64,000 nucleotides of DNA, taken from Microbacterium sp. cx-55 (GTDB lineage: Bacteria > Actinomycetota > Actinomycetes > Actinomycetales > Microbacteriaceae). The stretch covers positions 620,001 through 684,000 of the forward strand of contig NZ_CP088261.1 of assembly GCF_021117345.1 (NCBI RefSeq), given 5' to 3'. Position numbers and translations under genes: made by a program. Shown piece after piece: positions 42,057 to 50,300 of the stretch. The notes beneath the pieces were generated by a model. It was not told the origin of the DNA. It saw only the letters and a program-made list of their open reading frames with translations, and did no database searches. Each line of letters begins with the position of its first letter. Position 1 is the first letter of the stretch.

Positions 42057-42920
42057 TCAGACGGGGCGGGTGAGGCCGTCGAGCATGGCGGCGAAGGCGA
42101 GCGCGGTGACCTCCCACTCGACGGGTTCGCCGTCGAGTCCGGGTCGGGTGACGGTGCTGTCCGCATCCGTGACGCCGATCAGGCGCTTGCTGGCCATGCC
42201 TTCCACGAGCGAGGCGCCGACGGCGGCGATGTGCAGGTAGGTGACGCCCTCCGCGGGTCGCCGCCCGAGGTACTCGAGCACCGAGCGGTAGAGCTCGCCC
42301 ATCTGCTGCAGGAACGCCGTCTCGGCGGCCCGCAGCGCCGCCTGCACGCGCGGACGCTGCACGGGCGGAAGGCTCTCCACCGACACCGAGAGGGCCATGT
42401 AGGTGCGCCACTGCGTCGACTGCATCGTGTCGGCGACGTTTCGCGCGAGCGAAAGCCGGATCGACTCGCGCATGACCTCCGCGGCGCCCTCGGGATCCAG
42501 CGTTCCGTCCGCGCGCACGAGGCGATCGGCGTGGCGGGTGAACGTCGCCGCGGCGACGTCGTTCGAGCCGGGGGAGTAACCGAGCGCGTGCGGTCCGTCG
42601 GGTTCGAGCAGGCGCAGCATCAGCGCGGTGAGCAGTTCGTCCTTGCCGCCGAACGCGGCGAACGCGGAGCTGCGGGGCACGCCGACCCGTCGGATCAGCT
42701 CCTCCATGTTGAGGTGGTGGAGTCCGACCGAAATGCCGCCTTCTTCGAGCAGAACGGTTGCGGCATCGAGCACGCGGGTGCGAAGTTCGTCGCGCGAGAT
42801 GCGGGTCGAACGCTTGCGGGGAGCGCTCTCACCGCGTGCTGCCGCATCCGATGCCGGATCGTTATGGACTATAAGTCCAGAGTCTTGTCCGGCGGACGAA
42901 ACTGATCTATTTTCGTTCAT
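42057..42920 (-). CDS. TetR/AcrR family transcriptional regulator
   Basis: A protein of about 287 residues. A disordered start (about 1-45) precedes the TetR DNA-binding segment TRVLDAATVLLEEGGISVGLHHLNMEELIRRVGVPRSSAFAAFGGKDELL. A helical ligand-binding domain with no recognisable specificity follows. It is longer than the family norm of about 200 residues because of both ends. ATG 42920 (MNENRSVSS) is given, and an in-frame ATG at 42983 exists. Its target is not evident; it may be autoregulatory. Confidence 0.88.
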   Translation of the reverse strand: MNENRSVSSAGQDSGLIVHNDPASDAAARGESAPRKRSTRISRDELRTRVLDAATVLLEEGGISVGLHHLNMEELIRRVGVPRSSAFAAFGGKDELLTALMLRLLEPDGPHALGYSPGSNDVAAATFTRHADRLVRADGTLDPEGAAEVMRESIRLSLARNVADTMQSTQWRTYMALSVSVESLPPVQRPRVQAALRAAETAFLQQMGELYRSVLEYLGRRPAEGVTYLHIAAVGASLVEGMASKRLIGVTDADSTVTRPGLDGEPVEWEVTALAFAAMLDGLTRPV

Positions 42921-42983
42921 ACCGACGGATGGTCCTTGTTGTTGTTGGCCGCCTGTTTGGGGGGTCGTCGGTGCGGGCCGCAT

Positions 42984-43015
42984 GCCCGACGGTGGGTGTT
43001 TTCCACCCGTCGGGC
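42984..43015 (-). terminator. Terminator after the Ppx/GppA gene
   Basis: GCCCGACGG-t-GGGTG and CCACCCGTCGGGC form a near-perfect hairpin with a T-rich loop, about 60 bases beyond the minus-strand stop at 43078. It also separates that gene from the TetR promoter. Confidence 0.7.
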
Positions 43016-43077
43016 GTGCGGATGCCTCATCCTATGGGCGCAATTCCCGCGAGGGAAGAGCGGCCGGGGCCGGAGGC

Positions 43078-44010
43078 TCATCCCCAGGCCAGGCTCTCCA
43101 GGTAGCGCAGCAGCACGCCCTCGCGGAGCGCCCACGGACTCACTTCGAGCTCATCGATGCCGAACTCGCGCATCGCCGTGTGCAAGACGACCGCGCCGGC
43201 CACGATTTGGAACGTGCGGTCGGCCGTGATGCCCGGCAGTTCCTGGCGGGCGGATGCGGGCAGCCGCGCGAGACGCGGGATCCACGAGCCGAGTGCCGCC
43301 CGCGGAAGCATCAACCGCTCGCTGCCCGACCAGCCCGGCACCGGGTAACCGGCGAGCTTCGCGAGCGAGCGGATCGCCTTCGACGACCCGGCGACGTGAT
43401 CGGGCGTCGGCTGATCGCGGAACGTCGCCACGATCGGCGCCAGCGTCTCGCGGGCGTGGGCGCGGAGCGCATCGACGGCGATCTCGCCGGGCGGATCCTC
43501 GGGCAGGAACGTCACCGTCATCCGCCCCGCACCGAGGGGGACGGATGCGGCCGCCGCGGGCAGTTCGTCGGCGCCAGCCGCGATCTCGAGTGAGCCGCCG
43601 CCGATGTCGAACAACAGGATCTGCCCCGCCGACCAGCCGAACCAGCGACGTACCGCGAGGAACGTGAACCGCGCTTCGTCTTCGCCGCCGAGCACCTGCA
43701 GCGGTTGACCCAGCGCGTCTTCGATGCGGCGGATGACCTCGGTGCCGTTCGTGGCATCGCGGACCGCGGATGTGGCGGTCGCGAGCAGTTCGGCGACCCC
43801 CTCGGCGCGGGCGTGCGCGCGCGCTTCGGCGACCGCATCCTCCAGCGCGCGGATGCCCGGCTCGCTGATCGCGCCGGTCGGCGTCAGATAGCGCATGAGG
43901 CGCAGGACGGTGCGACGGCTCGTCGTCGCCAACGGGCGACCGCCCGGATGCGCATCAGCGACCAGGAGGTGCACGGTGTTGGATCCGATGTCGAGAACGC
44001 CCAGACGCAC
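43078..44010 (-). CDS. Ppx/GppA phosphatase family protein
   Basis: A 310-residue exopolyphosphatase/pppGpp phosphatase-type protein with the actin-like ATPase fold: LGVLDIGSNTVHLLVADAHPGGRP at the start, and LFDIGGGSLEIAAG in phosphate loop 2. It matches the short (about 310-320 residues) actinobacterial Ppx1-like form that lacks the C-terminal domain. Likely substrates are polyphosphate or (p)ppGpp-related compounds. Divergent from coaA. Confidence 0.93.
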   Translation of the reverse strand: MRLGVLDIGSNTVHLLVADAHPGGRPLATTSRRTVLRLMRYLTPTGAISEPGIRALEDAVAEARAHARAEGVAELLATATSAVRDATNGTEVIRRIEDALGQPLQVLGGEDEARFTFLAVRRWFGWSAGQILLFDIGGGSLEIAAGADELPAAAASVPLGAGRMTVTFLPEDPPGEIAVDALRAHARETLAPIVATFRDQPTPDHVAGSSKAIRSLAKLAGYPVPGWSGSERLMLPRAALGSWIPRLARLPASARQELPGITADRTFQIVAGAVVLHTAMREFGIDELEVSPWALREGVLLRYLESLAWG

Positions 44011-44125
44011 CCGCCCAGCGTACCCGCGCGGCAGCGGCGTCCGGTCGGCGCGGCGTCCCCGCGCGGCGGCCGCAGATCGCTGCGGCCGCAGATCGCTGCG
44101 GCCGGGCGGAGGTTACGATGGGCGC

Positions 44126-45079
44126 GTGCCAGAGGTGTCCTCCGTGTCAGAGCCGCTCGCGTTGTCGCTCTACCGCCAGATCAACCGACCGGAGTGGGCT
44201 CGACTCGCCGCCGGCATCGAGCAGCCGCTGACCGAATCTGAGGTCGTGCAGCTGCGCGGTCTCGGTGACCGGCTCGACCTCGCCGAAGTGCGCGAGGTGT
44301 ACGTGCCGCTGAGCCGCCTCCTCTCGCTCTACGCCTCATCGACCAAGCGGCTCGGCGCCGACGAAAGCGCGTTCCTCGGCGATGCCGACACGACGACGCC
44401 GTTCGTCATCGGCGTGGCGGGATCGGTCGCCGTCGGCAAGTCGACGATCGCGCGCCTGCTGCGTGAGCTGGTGAGCAGATGGCCCGGCACGCCCCGCGTC
44501 GAGCTCGTCACGACCGACGGGTTCCTGTATCCGAACGCCGAGCTCGAGCGTCGCGGGCTGATGGACCGCAAGGGCTTTCCGGAGTCGTACGACCGCCGCG
44601 CACTCGTCGAGTTTCTCACCGCCGTGAAGTCGGGCGAGCCCGAGGTGCGCGCCCCGTACTACTCGCACATGCGGTACGACATCATCTCCGACGCGCACAC
44701 GACGGTGCGTCGACCCGACGTGGTGATCGTCGAGGGACTGAACGTGCTGCAGCCGCCGCCGACGCCGAACGACGTCGCGATCAGCGAGCTGTTCGATTTC
44801 TCGATCTACGTGGATGCGGACCCCGCCCTGATCGAGCAGTGGTACGTGGACCGGTTCCTCGCGCTCCGCCAGGGCGCGTTCAGCAACCCGAACTCGTTCT
44901 TCCGCGTCTTCGCCGACATCTCGGATGACGAGGCCGTGCGCCGCGCGAGCTATTTCTGGAACGAGATCAACCTGCCGAACCTCGTCGAGAACGTGCTGCC
45001 GACCAAGCACCGCGCCTCGCTGGTGCTGCAGAAGGGCCGCGAGCACACGGTCGACCGCGTGCTGCTCCGCAAGCTCTGA
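44126..45079 (+). CDS. coaA: Type I pantothenate kinase
   Basis: A 317-residue enzyme for the first committed step of coenzyme A synthesis. The P-loop is GVAGSVAVGKSTIARLL. LVTTDGFLYPNAELERRGLMDRKGFPESYD and PYYSHMRYDI are diagnostic of the bacterial CoaA family. Length agrees with other actinobacterial CoaA proteins (about 312). The GTG start at 44126 is likely; GTG 44144 is an alternative. Stop at 45079 is followed by the second nested palindrome. Confidence 0.97.
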   Translation: MPEVSSVSEPLALSLYRQINRPEWARLAAGIEQPLTESEVVQLRGLGDRLDLAEVREVYVPLSRLLSLYASSTKRLGADESAFLGDADTTTPFVIGVAGSVAVGKSTIARLLRELVSRWPGTPRVELVTTDGFLYPNAELERRGLMDRKGFPESYDRRALVEFLTAVKSGEPEVRAPYYSHMRYDIISDAHTTVRRPDVVIVEGLNVLQPPPTPNDVAISELFDFSIYVDADPALIEQWYVDRFLALRQGAFSNPNSFFRVFADISDDEAVRRASYFWNEINLPNLVENVLPTKHRASLVLQKGREHTVDRVLLRKL

Positions 45080-45140
45080 CCCCATAGCGCGGGCTCGCCC
45101 CGCATCCGGGCTCGCGCCGCATCCGGTCCCGCCCCATTTT

Positions 45141-45213
45141 CCGCGAGACGGGATCTGGGCCCCGAGACTGCGGGGTTACCCCACTGTCTCGGCGCGAAGA
45201 TCCCGTCTCGCGG
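45141..45213. repeat. Nested palindrome, copy 2 (between convergent coaA and acetyltransferase genes)
   Basis: A 73-base palindrome. Outer arms CCGCGAGACGGGATC (45141-45155) and GATCCCGTCTCGCGG (45199-45213), inner arms CCGAGAC (45161-45167) and GTCTCGG, and a GGGGTTACCCC tip. The whole can fold into one long hairpin with one internal asymmetry. Same family as 41867-41996, and again between two convergent genes. Confidence 0.88.
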
Positions 45214-45251
45214 GTTGGGGCGCGGGCGACGCGCGCGGGCGGGCGCGGGGG

Positions 45252-45851
45252 TCAGGCCGGGGTCAGGATGCCGGCGGATTCGCGGTAGCGCTCGGCGGCC
45301 TCGGGGCAGATCCAGGTGCCGTCGCCGGCGTCGGTCAGGCGGTGTCCGGCGCGACCGACCCAGCCGATGCGGCGCGCCGGAACCCCGACGACGAGCGCGA
45401 AGGCGGGCACATCGGTCGTGACGACCGCGCCGGCCGCGACCAGGGCGTACTCGCCGATGTGCACGGGCGCCACGCACACCGCGCGGGCCCCGATCGATGC
45501 GCCGCGGTCGACCCGCACCGCGACCGCGTGCCAGTCCTCGGCGGTCTTCGCCGAACCGTCGAGGTTCGCCGCGCGGGGGAATTCGTCGTTCGTGAACACG
45601 ACCGCGGGGCCGATGAACACCCCGTCCCCGACGACCGCCGGTTCGTACACGAGCGCGTAGTTCTGCACCTTGCAGGCATCGCCGAGCACGACGCCCGGGC
45701 CGATGTACGCGCCGCGTCCGATCGTGCAGTCCGCGCCGATCCGGGCGCCCTCGCGCACCTGCGCGAGATGCCAGACCCGGGTGCCGGCGCCCAGCTCGAC
45801 GTCGTCGTCGAGGTCGGCGGACGGATGCGTGAACGATGCGGTGCCGGCCAT
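45252..45851 (-). CDS. Left-handed beta-helix acyltransferase, WbpD-like N-acetyltransferase
   Basis: A 199-residue protein: FTHPSADLDDDVELGAGTRVWHLAQVREGARIGADCTIGRGAYIG, then VQNYALVYEPAVVGDGVFIGPAVVFTNDEFPRA. The hexapeptide repeats and the VFTNDxxPRA block closely resemble WbpD/FdtC enzymes, which acetylate the 3-amino group of nucleotide-linked 3-amino sugars. It ends with a metal-site-like CPEAAERYRE tail. The start at 45851 has GAGGGAGAGG upstream. It is divergent from the glycosyltransferase with the duplicated leader and probably belongs to the same polysaccharide locus. Confidence 0.9.
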   Translation of the reverse strand: MAGTASFTHPSADLDDDVELGAGTRVWHLAQVREGARIGADCTIGRGAYIGPGVVLGDACKVQNYALVYEPAVVGDGVFIGPAVVFTNDEFPRAANLDGSAKTAEDWHAVAVRVDRGASIGARAVCVAPVHIGEYALVAAGAVVTTDVPAFALVVGVPARRIGWVGRAGHRLTDAGDGTWICPEAAERYRESAGILTPA

Positions 45852-45971
45852 GGTCGACCTCTCCCTCGGGTGTCGCGAACGGATGCCGCCGCGCGATCGG
45901 ATGCGGCGAGCACACCGCAACCCGATGCGCCCGTGCGTCGAATTGTATTGTGCGCACGCCGCGCGGCTCGC

Positions 45972-46101
45972 TACAGTGGCCGCGGGGACACCGGTCGTGG
46001 GCGTCTGGGGACGCGAACACGACGGCGGCGAGTGGGATCGTCGACCGGACCGGCTTTACGCGCGCACCGCTCGCTCGGGGTGCGCGCATCTGGGGAAGAG
46101 C
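45972..46101 (+). promoter_or_regulatory. Promoter and duplicated structured leader, copy A
   Basis: A -10-like TACAGT (45972-45977) is followed from about 45984 by a leader of about 118 bases that aligns along its whole length with copy B (47179-47311). Shared blocks are GCCGCGGGGACACCGG, GTC(T)TGGGGACGC, CGAGTGGGATCGT, a hairpin and CTGGGGAAGAGCATGGGG. The hairpin is a perfect 9-base stem GCGCGCACC (46060-46068) / GGTGCGCGC (46079-46087) around GCTCGCTCGG. Four GGGG runs surround the ribosome-binding site and ATG 46102. It resembles no riboswitch I know by sequence. Confidence 0.7.
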
Positions 46102-47109
46102 ATGGGGACATCAGGGGACGTCCGGGCTGCGCACGCCGCCACGGACATCGACGTTCAGAGTGCCATCGCGGCACCGGAACTCAGCGCGCGGAGTGCCATC
46201 GCGGCACGCGAGCACAGTGTTCGAGGCGCGGTCGCGGAACGCGAACACCACCTTCGGAGCACCGTCGCGGCGCGGGAGCACGACGTGCGGGGGGCGATCA
46301 TCATCCCGGCGCACGACGAGTCGGCGGTCATCGGCCGCACGCTCCGTGCGCTCGCGCCGCTGGGGGCGATGCCGGGGATCGAGATCGTCGTGGCGTGCAA
46401 CGGATGCCGCGACGACACGGCCGCGATCGCCCGCGGATACCCGGGCGTGCGGGTGATCGAGACCGAACGACCGTCGAAGACCGCTGCGCTGAACCTCGGC
46501 GACAGCGTGGCGACGGCGTGGCCGCGGCTGTATCTCGACGCCGACATCGAGATCGCGCCGTCCGCCGTGCTGGCCGTGTTCGCCGCGCTCGACGAGCCGG
46601 GGGTGCTGGCCGCGCGCGCCCCGTTCGCCTACGACACCGCCGGTGCGTCGCTGCCGGTGCGGGCGTACTACCGGGCGCGCAGCCGCATCCCCGTCGCGGT
46701 GCGGCTGTGGGGAGCCGGCGGGTACGCGATGAACGAGGCGGGCCACCGCCGGGTGGGGGAGTTCCCCGACGTCACCGCCGACGACGCGTGGGTCGACGAG
46801 CAGTTCGCCGGGGGCGAGAAGCGGATCGTCGCCGCTTCCGCCGCTCGGGTGCGGACGCCCCGTGACACCGCGGGCCTGCTCGCGGTGCTCACGCGGCAGC
46901 GGCGCGGGGTCACGGAGCTCGGCGGTTCGTCCGAGGCGGCGTCCCGCGGCACGGCGTTGCTCGCCGGCATCCGGGGTCCGCGGAGCGCGGCGGATGCGGC
47001 CTGGTACGTGCTGCTGACGCTCATCGGGCGGCGCCGGTCGGCGCGGCAGTCGGGTCGCGCGTCCGGCTGGGAGCGCGACGCGTCCAGCCGGGTCGCCGCA
47101 GCGACATGA
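46102..47109 (+). CDS. Glycosyltransferase family 2 with N-terminal 11-residue repeats
   Basis: A 335-residue GT-A protein. The core begins at GAIIIPAHDESAVIGRTLRAL, with IEIVVACNGCRDDTAAIARGYPGVRVIET and the DxD in LYLDADIEI. The C-terminal acceptor region includes DDAWVDEQFAGGEKRI. Before the core lie four tandem 11-residue repeats (pattern S/G-A/T-I/V-A-x-x-E-x-x-x-R, residues 20-63) coded by 33-base DNA repeats. ATG 46102 follows GGGGAAGAG, and the product begins MGTSG, like that of 47312. Expression is probably governed by leader A. Sugar and acceptor unknown; likely part of polymer assembly. Confidence 0.85.
   Translation: MGTSGDVRAAHAATDIDVQSAIAAPELSARSAIAAREHSVRGAVAEREHHLRSTVAAREHDVRGAIIIPAHDESAVIGRTLRALAPLGAMPGIEIVVACNGCRDDTAAIARGYPGVRVIETERPSKTAALNLGDSVATAWPRLYLDADIEIAPSAVLAVFAALDEPGVLAARAPFAYDTAGASLPVRAYYRARSRIPVAVRLWGAGGYAMNEAGHRRVGEFPDVTADDAWVDEQFAGGEKRIVAASAARVRTPRDTAGLLAVLTRQRRGVTELGGSSEAASRGTALLAGIRGPRSAADAAWYVLLTLIGRRRSARQSGRASGWERDASSRVAAAT
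46159..46290 (+). repeat. 33-base tandem repeat inside the glycosyltransferase gene
   Basis: Four in-frame 33-base units at 46159-46191, 46192-46224, 46225-46257 and 46258-46290. They encode SAIAAPELSAR, SAIAAREHSVR, GAVAEREHHLR and STVAAREHDVR. The following GAIIIPAHDES of the enzyme core starts like a fifth unit, so the array may have grown from the first strand of the enzyme. Confidence 0.88.
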
Positions 47110-47178
47110 CCGCCCGACGTGACGGCCCGCGCGTGACGAATACTCGCCGCTTCGGGTTGCGTCGGCGCCCACGATCGA

Positions 47179-47311
47179 TATAGTTGCCGCGGGGACACCG
47201 GAAGCAACGCGTCTTGGGGACGCCGCGCACGGCAACGAGTGGGATCGTTTCGCCGCATCCGGTTTTATGGCTCGCACCGCTTGCTCGGGGTGCGTGCGTC
47301 TGGGGAAGAGC
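47179..47311 (+). promoter_or_regulatory. Promoter and duplicated structured leader, copy B
   Basis: A -10-like TATAGT (47179-47184) with TTGCGT 16 bases upstream. The leader from about 47191 aligns with copy A over about 120 bases. The hairpin stem CGCACC (47273-47278) / GGTGCG (47289-47294) has the loop GCTTGCTCGG, one base different from copy A. GGGG runs at 47287-47290, 47302-47305, 47314-47317 and 47323-47326 bracket the ribosome-binding site and start codon. Differences from copy A fall in all codon positions of the accidental open frame, arguing for selection on the nucleic acid rather than on a peptide. Confidence 0.7.
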
Positions 47312-50300
47312 ATGGGGACATCGGGGATCGCTGCCGCGTCGACGGAGCGCTCATCATCGCGCGTGCGGCGGATCATCGCCGCCATCGCCTTCGCCGCCGT
47401 GCTCGGCACCGCGCTGGTCGCCGTGCAGCCGGCCGATCGTGCGGTGGCGTCCAGCCCGTGCGGTCCGACGGTGAACGCGATCGTGTGCGAGAACGAGCAG
47501 GAGGGCACCTCTCCCGATGTCTGGGACATCGAGGGCGCCGGCGACCCGACGATCCAGGGATTTGCGACCGACATCAGCGTCAACGCGGGGCAGCGGATCG
47601 ACTTCAAGATCGACACGGATGCCCCCGGCTACACGATCGACGTCTACCGCACCGGGTGGTACCAGGGCCTCGGCGCCCGCCACATCGATTCGGTGACTCC
47701 GACGCGTCTCGGATCGCAGACGAACGAGTGCATCTCCGACGTCGCCACCGAGCTGTACGACTGCGGCACGTGGGACGTCTCGGCGTCGTGGGCGGTTCCC
47801 GCGACGGCCGTGTCGGGCGTCTACGTCGCGCGCCTGCAGCGCGATGACACCGCCGGCGCCAGCCACATCACCTTCATCGTCCGCAACGACGGCAACACGT
47901 CCGACGTCCTCTTCCAGACCTCCGACCCGACCTGGCACGCGTACAACTCGTACGGCGGCTCGGACTTCTACCAGGGCGCCGCGAACGGCCGGGCGTACAA
48001 GATCAGCTACAACCGTCCGTTCGCGACCCGGCAGGGGTACACGCAGCGGGACTTCTACTTCAGCTCCGAGTACGCGACCGTGCGGTTCCTCGAACGCAAC
48101 GGCTACGACGTGAGCTACATCGCGGGACTTGACACCGATCGACGCGGCTCCGAGCTGCTGAACCACAAAGTGTTCATGTCGGTCGGGCACGACGAGTACT
48201 GGTCGGGCGCGCAGCGCGCGAACATCGAAGCGGCCCGGGATGCGGGCGTGAACATGCAGTTCCTCACCGGCAACGAGGGCTACTGGCGCACCCGCTACGA
48301 GCCCTCCGCCGACGGCTCGCTCACCGATCGGCGCACGCTCGTGTCGTACAAAGAGACCTGGGCCGACAAGAAGATCGACCCGACTCCGGAGTGGACGGGC
48401 ACTTGGCGCGACCCCCGGTTCGCGGATGCCGCGCAGGGCGGGCACTCGCCCGAGAACTCGGTCACCGGCACGATGTACATGGTCAACGACGTCTACCTGC
48501 CGGTCACGGTCGACGCGACCGAGGGCGACTACCGGCTCTGGCGGGACACCGGGCTGTCGGACCTCGATCCCGGCGAAGCGGCGGAGCTCACCGCGCAGAC
48601 CGTCGGTTACGAATCGAACGAGGACGTCGACAACGGCTTCCGCCCGGCGGGCCTCATCCGCCTGTCGACCACGGTCGGGCCGACCCCGCAGTACCTGACC
48701 GATTACGGCAACGTGCTCGTGGACGGCACGACGATGCACCACGTGACGCTCTACCGGGCAGACAGCGACGCGCTGGTCTTCTCGTCCGCCAGCATCCAGT
48801 GGTCCTGGGGGCTCGACAGCCAGCACGACGGCCAGCAGCCTCCCGCCGATCCGCGGATGCAGCAGGCCCAGGTCAACCTGTTCGCCGACATGGGCGTGCA
48901 GCCCGGTTCGCTCATGCCCGAGCTGACGCGCGCGGAGGAGAGCGACGACGAGACACCGCCGACGACGACGATCACGTCGCCCACGGCGGGGCAGCAGCTC
49001 ACCCACGGACGCACCGTCACGGTCACCGGAACGGCATCGGACGTCGGCGGTTCGGTGGCGGGCGTCGAGGTCTCCACCGACGGCGGCGCGAGCTGGCATC
49101 CGGCCACCGGCACGACGAACTGGTCGTACGACTATCTCCCGCAGGGCAGCGGGACCGCCGTCATCACCGCACGGGCGATCGATGACTCCGCGAACTTCTC
49201 GCGCGTGGGAATCTCCCGCGAGGTCTCGGTCTCGGGCCCGGCCACGGTCTTCGGCGACACCGTGCCAGCGATCGCGTCGGCAGACGACCCGGAACCCGTC
49301 GAACTCGGGATGCGGATCACTCCGTCCTCCGACGGATACCTCTCGGCGATCCGCTTCTACAAGGGGCCCGGCAACACCGGCGTGCACACAGGCACGCTAT
49401 GGGACGCCGCCGGAAACCGCGTCGCATCCGTCGTCTTCGCGAACGAGACGGCCACCGGATGGCAGACGGCCCCGCTGTCGGTGCCGGTGCCGGTGACGGC
49501 CGGGTCCGAGTACACGGTGTCGTACACGGCACCGGCCGGCGGCTACGCGATCGCCACGACCTACTGGCCGTATCGTGCCCGCGCGTCGGCCCCGCTCGCT
49601 CCCGCGACGGGCCCCGGCACCCCCGGTGTCTCGGGCCGGGCGGGCACGCTGCCCACCTCGGCGTGGCGCGGCTCCAACTACTTCGTGGATGCCGTGTTCG
49701 AGGCCACCGACTCCTCGCCGCTGCGGATCGCGTCGCGCACACCGCAGGCGGATTCGTCGAGCGTGGCGCTCGATGCGCCGGTGAACGCGGTGTTCACGCG
49801 CGCCGCCGACCCGGCCACCGTCGCGGTGTCGGTCACCGATCCGTCCGGGGCAGAGCTGCCGGGGTCCGTGTCGTACGACGCAGCGAGTCGCACCGTGCGG
49901 TTCGCGCCGACCGGCGGCTACGCGCCGTCGACCCGCTACACGGTGACGCCGTCCGCATCCGACCCCGCCGGCGTCGCGCTCGAGCCGAACGCCGCCTGGT
50001 CGTTCACGACGCAGGCGGCCGACCTGCCCGAAGGGGTGTGCCCGTGCACGCTCTTCCCGGAGAGCAGCCGCCCCCAGTTCGCCACGAACGCGGACACGTC
50101 GCTCGTGACCCTCGGCGTGCGGTTCACGGTGGCTGCGCCCGGCACCGTGACCACCGTCTCGTTCTTCCGGGGGAGCGGGAACACCGCCCCGCACTGGGTG
50201 ACGCTCTACCGTGCCGACGGATCCGTGCTCGGGTCGGGCACCTCGGTGAATGAATCCTCGTCGGGGTGGCAGCACGTCGCGCTCGACCAGCCGGCCGCCG

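Noticed and set aside
47267..47311. ATG 47267 as the start of the dimethylformamidase-like gene
   Set aside because: It has no ribosome-binding site and lies inside the conserved leader hairpin. The corresponding position in copy A is TAC, so it is not a conserved start.
45984..47311. Known c-di-AMP (ydaO) or c-di-GMP (GEMM) riboswitch
   Set aside because: The GGGGAC words recall parts of both, but the order of helices, conserved loops and the GNRA features of GEMM are not present.
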